Shown: piece by piece, positions 1 through 10,330 of the stretch
Layout of the letters: every line of letters begins with the position of its first letter
How positions within the stretch are numbered: the stretch's first letter is position 1
Source of the DNA: Cololabis saira
Lineage: Eukaryota > Chordata > Actinopteri > Beloniformes > Belonidae
Length of the DNA: 64,000 nucleotides
Reading direction: 5' to 3'
NCBI RefSeq assembly: GCF_033807715.1
Contig: NC_084591.1
Span: forward strand, 31,410,590 to 31,474,589
Program-made: the position numbers and the translations under genes
Notes under the pieces: generated by a model
Told to the model about the DNA's origin: nothing
The model's input: the letters and a program-made list of their open reading frames with translations, nothing else
The model's database searches: none

Positions 1-57
1 TTTTAACTAGAAATAAGACAAATATTCCTGGTAAGATTTTGAGTTTTTGCAGTGTGC
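1..57 (+). repeat. End of a dispersed repeat
   Basis: These bases match the right-hand end of the repeat copies at 12302-12359 and 62098-62155; all three end in GAGTTTTTGCAGTG. The rest of this copy lies to the left of the window. Confidence 0.75.
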
Positions 58-411
58 CAATGATGACGATGTACTTGTTTAACAGTGATGAACAGGAGCG
101 AGAGGGGGTGGCAAGGTTTAATCGGACATCCTGCACATTTTTCACTATGATTTTACTTTTCTAATTAGTTTTATTTCATTAGGTTTTGGAGTAGACCCAC
201 ATCAGTTTCAATGTTTTTGACTGATCTCAATTTCTCAAAAGGTTGCGTTGCTGTCCCTTCATGAGAAAACATTCAAACATAAGACACACATTACGTAGAG
301 ACATACATTTTTAAGTAATCTATGCTGATGTATTTAATGGGTTGTACACATGAAGAGTATCTGGTCAAAGCTCCACGTGTGACTCTACTGAAGGCTGACG
401 TGTCTCCTCAG
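58..411 (+). other. Midkine intron (3' part)
   Basis: AT-rich sequence without an open frame. It ends in the acceptor GTCTCCTCAG/G just before the midkine exon. Nothing else is recognised. Confidence 0.6.
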
Positions 412-840
412 GTGACTGCAAGTACAAGTTTGGCCAGTGGAGTTCCTGCGATGCCTCCACCAACACCAAGACGCGGTCAGGAACGCTGAAGCGGGCGCTG
501 TTCAACGCTGAGTGTCAGACCACCGTCAAGGTGTCCAAACCCTGTTCCCCCAAAGTCAAGAAGACCAGAGGTGAGACCAGAGGCCCAGGCAGGACCTGCA
601 CACGCGTCACATGACTGTCCTGGTTTCACTCACAACACTCATATTAAACTCAGTGGAATTATGGTGTTGGAATATTAGCAGAATAAAGAAAGTTTAGTTC
701 ATTTACAATCTGGTTTGTCAGTGTATCAAGCACACTTTCATTAACTAGTTTTACAATTTGTACAACTGATTATTCAGAAATATTAACGATATTTCCATCT
801 GTATTTCTTTCCTTCTGCAGGGGAGAAGAAGCTGATCTGA
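412..840 (+). CDS. mdk: Midkine (heparin-binding growth factor), last two coding exons
   Basis: Partial gene. Exon 412-570 follows an AG acceptor and ends at the donor GTGAGA; exon 821-840 follows CTTCTGCAG and ends with TGA at 838-840. The split glycine codon (G at 570, GG at 821-822) keeps the frame. The 58 visible residues are the C-terminal midkine/pleiotrophin domain, starting [12 protein letters not shown], with four cysteines (CKY, SCD, ECQ, PCS) and the family segment [20 protein letters not shown]. Family members are secreted growth factors that bind heparan sulphate and signal through receptors such as PTPRZ1 and ALK. The basic tail after the last cysteine is short ([13 protein letters not shown]). 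Midkine is preferred over pleiotrophin because chrm4 and ambra1 lie next to it, as in human 11p11; sequence alone does not settle mdka versus mdkb. Earlier exons lie outside the window. Confidence 0.9.
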
Positions 841-1455
841 AGGCTGAGACTCAAAAACAGGAAATGGCAGGATTTTTATTCTCGTCCTTCAACTGAATGA
901 TTGTCCCACCTTCTTCAAACACATACACTCACAAAAAAAGACTCCAAAACACAGAAACCATCCTCCACTTGGCCTCCATTGATGTTTATTCTTGTTGTTC
1001 ACATTTGATGTCCTTGTGTTTATTTGGATTAAAGTGTGCAAAGCTTTTCTAGGTAAGAATAACCTTCCTTCAGTAGCAGATAGTTTAACAGTTACAACCA
1101 TAGTCCTAAAAGCTTTTACAGTAGCTGAGAGTAAAAACAACGTTCTGAGAAGTAAAGAGGGACCTTAAAGCGTCTTCCTCTGAATCACCCAGAACTTGGT
1201 TTACAAAGAACTGAGGAAAAAACTATATTTTTGGAACTACAGATTATTGATGAGGCTTGTACAGAAGAGCAAATTAAATACTGTACTTGTTTTGGTGAAG
1301 ACTTTGGCCTCTTGATTGGTGCACGTACAACACAGCCTGAGTTGAATGTTTTTTTAACCATCAGATGAAATCCAGATGAAATGATCACAAAGGTTTGGAT
1401 TAAATATATCGTGTTTTTTTACAGCCTGACTGATATATCAGATGATATTGATAAT
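841..1455 (+). other. Midkine 3' UTR and flank
   Basis: No coding signal. ATTAAA at 1028-1033 is a possible polyadenylation signal about 190 bases after the stop, but nothing else confirms the transcript end. Confidence 0.35.
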
Positions 1456-2839
1456 GGCCGGGTTTCCCAGATCAGTTAAGTAGTTCTTAACAGCGAAAGA
1501 CTTCTTTCAAACCTTCTTAAGGAGCCTGTGAAAGAAAATCGCGTTTCCCAGAGTCGCTCTTAGCTTAAGTATCTCTTTCATTAAGAAGGAAATGAAAGAT
1601 GCTGCTGACCCAGTCTTTACAACCATCTTAGTGAACAAAGACTCACAGATCCAGCCGCGTCAGGCAAATCAATATCACACCAAGCAATGAAATATTAAAA
1701 CAATGCACCCCGCACAAATTTTGATCTATTTTATACTTTAGATTTATATTGTTTAGCATTTATTGGTGACAGCAAAGGGGGGAAAAAAAGAAAAATAAGG
1801 AATAACAAGTGTGTTCCTGTATATGCTTTATGCTTTATGCACAAATAAAACGATCATCATGAATATCATTTATTTGATAATCATTTATATGAACGCATTG
1901 GTGCGTCAGCACTTCAATCCCCTGGACGTGCTGTCGGACCGGGCTGTCAGGCAGCCGGGACACCGATCCTCCTGCCCGAGCCCGAGCCCGAGCCCGAGCA
2001 CCTACATGTGTGATGACAGGGAAGCAGCAGCTGAAAGAACGGGATCCTTTGATGAATCGTTCATTACAGTCTCAAATATAATCAATGGTGTCGGTTTATA
2101 TTAAAGAATCTTTTTGCCCAGAAGAAAAAAGAGCGAAGACAACGACCCATAACTATTTTCTTCTCTTGAAAAAACCCACATGCACCGCGGGGTTTAGGAT
2201 AAAAAGACGCTGCAGCGCGAGTCGGGATGCAGCATCATTCAGAAGAGGAAGAATACGTGCGAGGCGGTGCTGATCTCCGCAATTAGAAGCCCTCTATAAT
2301 TGTAAAAAGAATTTCACTTATCACGGGTTCTTTTTGGAACATAACCCCTGCGAAAAACCAGGGATTGCTGTAATTCCACGTTGCGATTTGCGAAACTCGC
2401 CTTCTCTTGGCTCATGTTTTTGAACGCACACACACGCCCACCACGTTTCCTCCCGGTCTCTGCGTGTGGGGAAGAAAAGCCTCACTGTAGCCAGAAATAA
2501 CGGAGTAACGCACCGTTTGGATGAAAAAGGGTCATTGAATTATATTTATCATCTTAATTTTTCATTATAACGCACAGGCAGCAGGGAATTAGTGCGTTAG
2601 GCAGCAGCGCTGTGTGTGAAAATGCGCTGATAGTGATCGGTGATCGATTTGCCTGGCATCGATTGATTTGGTTTCAGAACCGGACAGCTGCTCCAAAGAG
2701 CTTCTGAAAGAGCGAAACTAAAGGACGGTGTTAAGAAGTCATCTGGGAAACACCCGTATCTTAGGGTTCTCTCTTAAGTGAAACCTTCTTTGAACCTCTC
2801 TTAAGTCCTTAAGAGAGGTCGGATCTGGGAAACCCGGCC
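1456..2839. mobile_element. Non-autonomous TIR DNA transposon, PIF/Harbinger-like
   Basis: Both ends carry GGCCGGGTTTCCCAGATC in inverted orientation (1456-1473 and 2822-2839). The trinucleotide AAT flanks each side (1453-1455, 2840-2842), consistent with a 3-bp duplication. Sub-terminal arms rich in CTTAAG/TTAAGA are also roughly inverted. No transposase frame remains. A 285-bp internal segment (2087-2371) is shared with the hAT element at 33184-34525. The superfamily call rests only on TIR and TSD size. Confidence 0.75.
2087..2371 (+). repeat. Internal cassette shared with 33889-34187
   Basis: About 285 bases align with 33889-34187. Shared landmarks are AAAGAATCTTTTTGCCCAGA, CGCTGCAGCGCGAGTCGGGA, GGTGCTGATCTCCGCAATT and the end GGGATT(A/G)CTGTA. 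The two copies sit inside unrelated TIR elements, so this is probably a repeat in its own right. Confidence 0.75.
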
Positions 2840-3296
2840 AATATGTACGTCTATAATGGTGCTGACATTGGAAATGGACCAATCCCTGTTTGAATCTTCG
2901 ATTTCATACACTACACACGGAGCAGCAGCAGCAGCAGCAGCTGACACCTGACATACTCAGCAACATTCATAAAACACCTGGAACTTTGTTCTATTGACAA
3001 ATCTTTAGCTTATTATCACCTCTGTGATATTTCACTCGCCTGCTGCAGACAGTTCTAGTCACTTCATGACCAAATTACCCACAATTCCCTACAAAAACCA
3101 TTCATGAATATTTGGATTTCAAGGCTTTTCCTAATCGTCAACAGATTTTGCCAAAAGCACTGTCTCATCTAACTGTGCTTTAACTCAATACCATCTAATC
3201 TGCTAAACGCTGAGTGTAACTGGGCTGTAGGGCTGTTGATCTCCACTCTGGACCAGAAACATGTGACCTCCACTCTGCAGGGCAGCTCCTCTCCCA
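2840..3296. other. Intergenic spacer with short GCA run
   Basis: No gene is seen. A short (GCA)n run lies near 2923-2942. Confidence 0.5.
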
Positions 3297-4010
3297 GATG
3301 AGCCGTCCAGTGTGATGTGGATCTACGAGCCGTTCAGATTCTGCACATTTTCGTTACGTAACGGAAAATGCAAACCACGCCCACAACTATAAAACCGTGT
3401 AACTGCATGCAAGCGTCCGACTATCATGTAGCACTGCTGCGTGACATCGGACGCTCTCTGTCCATCTCCCTCCAGCAGCTGCCACTTTATTGGGGGTTTT
3501 GTAGTGAAATGAGGAGGAATCATAGAGATAACTTCTCATTTCAACTAACTGGATCAGCCGTTCCTCATCCGTGACCGTTTTCTACAGCGCTTTCAAAATA
3601 GAAGCAGGATGTCCGACAAATGTTCAGCTCAAAACGGTGCCGCGCGCAGCGCTGCGGCCAGTTAGGACAGTCCAATAGAAAATAAAGCAATGGAATTGAT
3701 TTTGTCGCTGATGCTCGCTCGCATCGCATGCAGCTATGACACGGTGTAAATAACTCAGCCGGCCGGAGCTTCCGCCATTTTTTCATAGCGGTGTATCGCG
3801 TCATTCAGGCAGCCAATCAGCACAGAGCCTCATTATCATAGCCCCGCCCACTCAGAATCCCTCATAGATAATGAGGTTAGAGAATGGGAAGATAAAGACA
3901 TGGTTTAGAGGCTGAATTTCTAATTTATTTAGCAAAAACAATCAAAAGCTTGTTTTTTAGACATTCAGGGCCTGTTTAAAATAGGGATTAGATGCCATAA
4001 TAGGTCCCCT
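3297..4010. mobile_element. piggyBac-like non-autonomous element, copy 1 (left end lost)
   Basis: Aligns along its length with the copy at 5790-6765 (shared GAGCCGTCCAGTGTGATGTG, ACCACGCCCACAACTATAAA and others). The right end reads CATAATAGGTCCCCT followed by TTAA at 4011-4014, which fits a TTAA-targeting piggyBac-type element. The left terminus is absent. This copy lacks the MITE found in copy 2 and so gives the empty site. Confidence 0.7.
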
Positions 4011-4014
4011 TTAA

Positions 4015-5785
4015 CCTGTCATGTGCTTCCGGCTGACAGCGGAGTCTGGCCGCGTTCTGCAGCCAGATCCTGTTGGTTTAACTGGCCGGGAGCTGGAAGT
4101 ACACACAACGCTGAAGTAGACTTCCAGTTGGCAGGGTGTTGCTCAGCAGGGCCCCGCTGTTTCCTTTCTTAGTTTGACACATTTATCCCACATTACAAAT
4201 TAAACAAGAAATACATGTGAATAACTGTTTCTTGCAAACACCTTTAATGGTCATTTGAAAGACAGCGAGATACATGATAACAGAGACACGTGACACACAC
4301 AGATACACATATCAGGTCACACATTCAACCATTTCACGTGATGTGCACCAAAATAAACTTGTAGTCCTTATTTGAAAATAAAGAGCAGTAAATAAGAGAT
4401 GGGCAGTAGAACACTGCCAAGAACAGCAGCACATCTCCACACAGTCAATCTTTTTTTGTGGAGGAATATGTCAAACTCTCATGAGTGAGCAATACGGTAT
4501 TAAAAACACAGAGGCGATGGTTTCTTCTGGGGGTGGGCACTAAAGGGACTCGTTTAGCCAAAGCAAACTGGTCCAGTTGTGTTGTATGGATCTCTTTGGG
4601 TGAGTGTGTGATCTCAGTCGCACCTAAACATCCAAACTGACAGCTTAAAAAACCCTGTTTATTCACTATTCGCTTGAACTTATATGAGGTCTTTGTGGTG
4701 GGACACAAATTCAGCACGCTTTTTCATGTTGGATGATTTTGTCTTAGTTTCATGCCATTAATTAGTCCATTCATCTGCCCGTCATTGGGTCAAGTGAATC
4801 AAACCACAGGTTGAGGTTAAAAAGTCATGTTCAGGCACGGTCCCTTCTGTAGTTCAGGTCTGAGACTTTATGTATCACGACATAATAAATGAACCACTTG
4901 GTTTTTAACAGGTTTTAAGTGGAGGTCCTGAGATGAACAACACATGGCATAATACACCATATCATTATTTATAGAACAAAAGCTTCAGACATGATGCAGA
5001 AGCCGAGTTTCCACAGGAATTAAGATGTGAAGCAGCAAACCAAAGGTCAGATTGCCAGAATAAACCCTCGTCTCTCCAAGATGTATGGTCACGATGCGCA
5101 GCACCGTGTCTGGTAAAAACCCCATTCAGCAAGTGAGCTGGCTCGTATAAATCCATTAAGTTGATGGTTTGATGTTTTGGGCTTGTTTTACAGCATCAGG
5201 GCCTGAGGACCTCAGTCATGAAGTTGACTCTGAACTCTGAGTGTACGGAAGTCAGATGTGAGGCCATCCGTCTGATGACCCCAAACACATCCCTTAAACG
5301 TACAACAGAGTGGCTCTTAATGAATATAATCGTGGTGTTCCAATGTTTCAGCATCATTGACCTGCTGCGGTAGGACCTCAAAGAAATATGATAAATGATA
5401 AAGTTGATAGCGAAAAACTGGCCAGAATTATTTACAATGTGAGAGACTGATGACATCGTGAGGAAAGGTGGCTCTACAAACCTTTCCAACACACTGCTTT
5501 TCCATTTCCCAGCTTTCCTTTATACCTAAGATCACTTGTATGCCACGTCTTGTTCATCTGAGACTATATTCTCAGTAAAGACCAGAGGACTTTGGAATTG
5601 TTGCTCTATAAAACCTGATAGGCGAAAGAAGTCGTAGGTCCTTTTACACATGACTCTACACCTGTCAATTTGGTAATTACTGGTTAATCAAAGACCATAA
5701 AGGCTTAAAGCTTTAGGACCAACCAACGTGTATGCCAGACAACTCATGAAGACTTACAACTTCATGAAAGAGTCTGATCATTTTT
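4015..5785. other. Gene-free spacer
   Basis: About 1.8 kb between the two related elements. Open frames here are short, mostly non-ATG, and resemble no protein I know. No structured repeat is seen. Confidence 0.5.
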
Positions 5786-5789
5786 TTAA

Positions 5790-6765
5790 AGGGGACCTAT
5801 TATGAAAAACATGTTTTCTCTTGCTTTAACATATATAAAGTGGTCTCCCCTCAGCCTGCCAACTCAGAGAAGGAGGAAAGCAACCAAATTCTGCAGTGTC
5901 TGTACAGCCGCCCGGATGAGCCGTCCAGTGTGATGTGACTTCTACGAGCCGTTCAGATTCTGCTCCCATCGTTACGTAACCAAAATGCAAACCACGCCCA
6001 CAACTATAAAACCGTGTAGCTGCATGTGAGCGTCCGACTATCGTAGCACTGCGTGACATCGGACGCTCTCTGTCCATCTCCCTCCAGCAGCTGCCACTTT
6101 ATTGAGGTTTTTGTAGTGAAATGAGGAGGAATCATAGAGATAACTTCTCATTTCAACTAACTGGATCAGCCGTTCCTCTTCCGTGACTGTTTCCTACAGC
6201 GCTTTCAACCGGCTTTCAACGCGAGTGACAGGAAGAAAATAAAAGCAGGGCGTCCGACAAATGTTCAGCTCAAAATGGCGCTGCGTCGCTGCGGCCAGTT
6301 AGGACAGTCCAATAGAAAATAAAGCAATGGAATTGATTTTGTCACTGACGCTTGCTCGCATCGCATGCAGTTATGACACGGTGTAAAGGCTGATTTATGG
6401 TTCCGCGTTACACCAACGCAGACCCTACGCCGTACCCTACGGCGTAGGGTCTGTGTCGATTTAACGCAGAATAATTCATAATAACCCATAACTCATAATT
6501 CAGGCTTAAGTCCGCCGGCCGGAGCTTCCACCATTTTTTCGTAGCGGTGTATCACGTCATTGAGTCAGCCAATCAGCACAGAGCCTCATTATCATAGCCC
6601 CGCCCACTCAGAATCCTGCATAGATAATGAGGTTAGAGAATGGGAAGATAAAGACATGGCTCAGAGGCTGAATTTCTAATTTATATAGAAAAAACAATCA
6701 AAAGCTTGTTTTTAAGACATTCAAGGCCTGTTTAAAATAGGTATTAAATACCATAATAGGTCCCA
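5790..6765. mobile_element. piggyBac-like non-autonomous element, copy 2
   Basis: The left end is TTAA (5786-5789) followed by AGGGGACCTATTATG; the right end carries the inverse CATAATAGGTCCC. The right TTAA has decayed. It is the longer sister of 3297-4010 and carries a 120-bp palindromic MITE at 6387-6506. No transposase remains. Confidence 0.75.
6387..6506. mobile_element. Palindromic MITE, copy a (precise insertion)
   Basis: A fold-back element starting AGGCTGATTTATGGTTCCGC with a central inverted GTAGGGT/ACCCTAC core. TAA flanks both sides (6384-6386, 6507-6509). The sister sequence near 3740 reads straight across this point, so it shows the unoccupied site. The 3-bp TAA duplication suggests PIF/Harbinger mobilisation. 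Confidence 0.85.
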
Positions 6766-6889
6766 TATTTTTTATAAATATATATTCATCTCTGTAGTAC
6801 ACCAGTTAGCCATTGTGTCTATCTCTCTTCTCTCTGTTCTTCATTCTCTCCGTCTGATCTCTCTTCCTGCTCTGCCCAGCTGTTCTCCA

Positions 6890-7038
6890 GCAGGAGGATC
6901 CCCCCGTTATGATCCAGGTCCTGATCCAGGTTTTACCTGCCATTTTTTATCCAATAATGGCTTGGGGATCATGTTCTGGTCTCTGGAAAGCGCCTAGAGA
7001 TAACTAATAGACGCTATATAAATAAAATTTAATCGAAT
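6890..7038 (+). repeat. LINE 3'-end fragment
   Basis: Ends in GACGCTATATAAATAAAATT and a short AATTGAA tail, the typical fish LINE 3' tail. Part of it (TTCTGGTCTCTGGAAAGCGC) recurs in reverse complement near 32120-32180. No coding frame remains. Confidence 0.5.
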
Positions 7039-7140
7039 TGAAAATTCTGATGAAAATTCTAATAATTCATGGTGGAGTAGAGAAAAGAAATTACCTTAAT
7101 TCAACCTCACAAACTGTGATCTGATTGAGCTGCTGGAGCG

Positions 7141-9284
7141 TCAGTGCAGCTTCCTGTTCCGGCAGTGCAAAAGGCTGCAGAAGGTTTTCCTGAAGGTGAT
7201 GTTGCACAGAGCGTAGCAGCCGGGGTTGATGGCGCTGTTGACGTAGCACAGCCAGTAACCCGTGGTCCACAGCACGTCAGGGATGCGGAACTGGCAGAAG
7301 GCTGCAACGACGGCCATGATGTTGTACGGTGTCCAGGTAACGATGAATGCGAGCAGGATGGCCAGGATAGTTCTGGTAACCCTCCTTTCCCTCGCGATCA
7401 CCCGCTGCCTTCTCCCCTGAGACCGGAGGCTGGGAGAGGTGGAAAGGGCCGCTGACGCCCACCTGTGGAGGTCAGTGTGGGATGAGGACTCATTTTCTGT
7501 CTTGTTGGAGTCTTCATCTCTGGTGACGCAGGCAGTTGTCCGGAACGAATGTTGCTGAGGAGAAGGAGAGTCAGGTCAGCTTTGCAACGTCCAGAGGTGT
7601 CAAAAGTATTCACATTCATTACTCAGGTAGAAGTACAGATACTAGAGTTTAAAAATACTCCTGTAGAAGTTGAAGTATCAACTCAAGTTTTTCACTCAAG
7701 TAAAAGTATAAAAGTACTGGTTTCAAAACTACTTAAGAGTATAAAAGTAAAAGTAATGTAAGGGGGAAAAAAGCCATTAAGGACAAAAGCCATTGAAAAT
7801 GAATGCATCTTAGTATAATGCAAATATATTAAAGAACCATATATGTGTACTATTGAGCATTAACATGTGTTTCAGAGAGCAGGAGATATGATGACTAGTT
7901 GCCAATAAGTATTGTAATGGTGCAAAAAGTCAAACTTCAGAGGCGTGTTATCATTTATCCTAACCTTTATTGGAATGAACATCCAAGTTTAGTTGCAGGA
8001 ATCTGAGGGAACGGATGTAAGAACAAAACTGGACAAGAACATCTGAAACAACCACAACCAAATTCACTCTATCCGGATGGAGCAATTTAACTGGATAGTT
8101 TTTTTTTTAAAGGCCAAAATGAAAAAGAGTAACGAGGCTGTTTTTAAAATGTAAGGAGTAAAAAGTAAAGATAATTGCGTGAAAATGTAAGGAGTAAAAG
8201 TAAAAAGTCGTCTGAAAAATAATTACTCCAGTGAAGTATAGATAACCAAAATTTCTACTTAAGTAAGGTAATGAAGTATTTGTACTTCGTTACTTGACAC
8301 CTCTGGCAACGTCACAAACCGTTAATTTGCTTGAATACCAGATGAATGAGACTCCTGCGTTTGCAGGAGGTGGAACTTCACCTACCAGCCGTCTCCAGCC
8401 ATCCGCTGCACGCTCCGTGTACACGGGACTTCTGGAGGCTCTTCGAGTCTTTCTGATCTTCTCACTGTTACACTCGGATTGGTTCAGAGACACGTCAGAG
8501 CCCGGGTCGCTGGCCATGTAGCTGCAACGTTTCATCAGCAGGGACGGAGTGGAAGACCTGCTCCGCTCTGCCCGGAGAGTGCTCAGGCGGCCGTGGCTGA
8601 CGGCCGACAGGCGGCTGTACAGCCCGATCATGATGAGCGCCGGCAGGTAGAAGGAAGGAAGTGTGGTCGCCAGAGTGACAGCTGGGCTCACCAGGAGCTG
8701 AATGTAACACTCTCCTTCTGGGACGACCCGTCTTCCCCCGGCAGTCTGCCAGCACAGGATGGCGGGGGCCCACAGGACGAAGGACAGGAGCCACGCGGCG
8801 CTGATCATCAGGCCGGCCATCTTGCCCGTCCGCCACAGCGGGTAACTGAGTGGCAGCGTCATGCAGAAGTACCGGTCCAGGCTGATGAGCAGCAGGTTCA
8901 TGACGGAGGCGTTGCTCACCACGTAGTCCAGGACCAGCCATATATCGCAGAGCGCGGCCCCCAGGGGCCACCGGCCCCGTACCCGGTACAACGTGTACAC
9001 GTTCATGGACAGCATGCCGATGAGCAGGTCGGCCGCCGCCAGGCTCAGCAGGAAGTAGTTGTTGACTGTTCGCAGGTGACGGTTTACTTTGATGGACAGG
9101 ATGACCAGCATGTTGCCCAGGACGGTGAGCATGCTGAGGGAGGCGGTTACCATGACGATGAGAACCTGCTGGGGAGTGCTGTATGGATCCGTGGGTTTGA
9201 ACGGTGGTTGGCAGGAGGCGTTTATACAGGGGTGGAGCCAAGCAGAGGTGTTGAGGGAGAGGTCAGGCCTCGGCTCCACGTCTC
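7141..9284 (-). CDS. chrm4: Muscarinic acetylcholine receptor, M4-like
   Basis: Two exons on the minus strand: 9284-8386, then 7554-7141 (TGA at 7141-7143). Exon 1 holds TM1-TM5: [15 protein letters not shown], the TM3 amine-binding Asp in [18 protein letters not shown], and the disulphide cysteines in LCDIW and GECYIQ. Exon 2 holds the end of the third intracellular loop, TM6 ([13 protein letters not shown]), TM7 with NPxxY ([12 protein letters not shown]) and a short tail with KTFCSLLHC. The family is a Gi/o-coupled plasma-membrane receptor for acetylcholine. The N-terminus has NTS and NAS glycosylation sites but no in-frame ATG; CTGTAG/GA at 9285 looks like an acceptor, so the start probably lies on an upstream exon that I did not find. 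The intron 7555-8385 is phase 0 on both sides (CTG/GTAGGT and CTCCTCAG/CAA). M2 versus M4 is decided by the mdk-ambra1 neighbourhood. About 436 residues are visible, against 479 in human M4; the loop is shorter and the receptor looks diverged. Confidence 0.88.
7555..8385 (-). other. chrm4 intron in the third intracellular loop
   Basis: Donor GTAGGT (8385-8380) and acceptor preceded by the pyrimidine tract CTCTCCTTCTCCTCAG. Without the hAT element and one TSD copy the intron would be 109 bp, normal for a fish. If it were retained, translation would stop soon after (TGA), with or without the transposon. Mammalian muscarinic coding regions are intronless. Confidence 0.8.
7592..8305. mobile_element. 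hAT-type non-autonomous element inside the chrm4 intron
   Basis: 714 bp with inverted ends CAGAGGTGTCAA. It is flanked by a perfect 8-bp duplication GCAACGTC (7584-7591 and 8306-8313), the hAT hallmark. The interior is dominated by direct and inverted AAGTAAAAGTA/TACTTAAGT motifs and has no transposase. The whole element lies within the intron, so the receptor can still be spliced. Confidence 0.93.
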
Positions 9285-9387
9285 CTACAGACACAATAGT
9301 GAGGAAGTGTTTACAGAACAGTAGGATGTGTTAATGGGTCGTGGTAATCCCAGCTCCACCTGCAAAGGCACTCCAGAGTAGGTGTGT

Positions 9388-9882
9388 AAGGGCTGAGATA
9401 TACTTGCTGTTGGTGCTTGCGTTCGCGGCCGTTTGCGTGCACCACCAACCGCAACGTTGCTCGCGTGGTACGCGAGGAGAGCGCGTCGTACTGGCGGTGA
9501 CCGTTAGGGGGCAGTAAGCAGAGTAATAGTTGGAAAAGTGATTAAATAGTAGTAGTAGTAGTAGTAGAGGTAGTAGCAGCGGTAGTAGCAGTAGCAGATT
9601 AGAACAACAAACAAGTTAACATGACAACATTGGATGATGTAGGAGATTATAACATTGCTTTGGTTGCGATCTCGGCAAAGGAAACGGCGCCAGCGACCTC
9701 CACTGTTGGCTAGCTGGTATCTGACCGGGACCAGCGCCACTCGCGGCCAGAGCCAGAACTGCAGGTCGCGTACGCGTTCAGTGTCTTTTTGAGAACGTGC
9801 ACGTCGACGCTTCAAATGAACGCAGGATACGATTGGCAGCCATGATGCTTCCGCGGTCTGAACTGCAAGTATATCTCAGGTC
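9388..9882. mobile_element. Non-autonomous TIR element upstream of chrm4
   Basis: The left end GGCTGAGATATACTTGC is mirrored by GCAAGTATATCTCAGG on the right. The interior has GC-rich arms (GCGTTCGCGGCC, CGCGTACGCGTTC) and an imperfect (AGT)n run at 9547-9595. The flanking duplication is not clear. It abuts the CGCA microsatellite. Confidence 0.65.
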
Positions 9883-9886
9883 TTAT

Positions 9887-9998
<112 letters not shown>

Positions 9999-10082
9999 CT
10001 GGCCGCATGATTAACAGAAGTAGACAGCAAAAGTGACACATGGCACATTTCCAGACACCTGTAACTCTTATTTAGACTTATT

Positions 10083-10330
10083 TATTCAACTCTAGCCTCA
10101 CAGCAGTGCGGTTCCTGGTTGGATTCCCGGGTCTGGCGGGAGTCTTTCTGTGTGGAGTTTGCATGTTCTCCCCGTGGGTTTCCCGCGGGTGCACTGCCTT
10201 CCTCCCACAGTCTGAAAAACATGTTTGTGTGTGTCTCCCTGTGCTTGCGGGGATGCGGCAGGAAGGGCATCTGGCGTAAAACTGGGCCAAATAAATCGAT
10301 GTGTGGACCTGACCATGACCCGCTGTAGCC
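10083..10330 (+). mobile_element. V-SINE (DANA-like) retroelement
   Basis: Contains the conserved V-SINE core with TGTGTGGAGTTTGCATGTTC and CCTCCCACAGTCTGAAAAAC, then the tail GGCATCTGGCGTAAAACTGG and GACCCGCTGTAGCCACCCC. The tRNA-derived head is reduced to GCCTCACAGCAGTGCGGTTC plus the B-box-like GGTTGGATTC. Confidence 0.8.

Noticed and set aside
9284..9294. GTG at 9294 as the chrm4 start codon
   Set aside because: Non-ATG initiation there is unlikely; an acceptor fits the position better.
8479..9324. 281- and 248-codon frames overlapping chrm4
   Set aside because: Shadows of the GC-rich receptor exon in other frames; no family resemblance.
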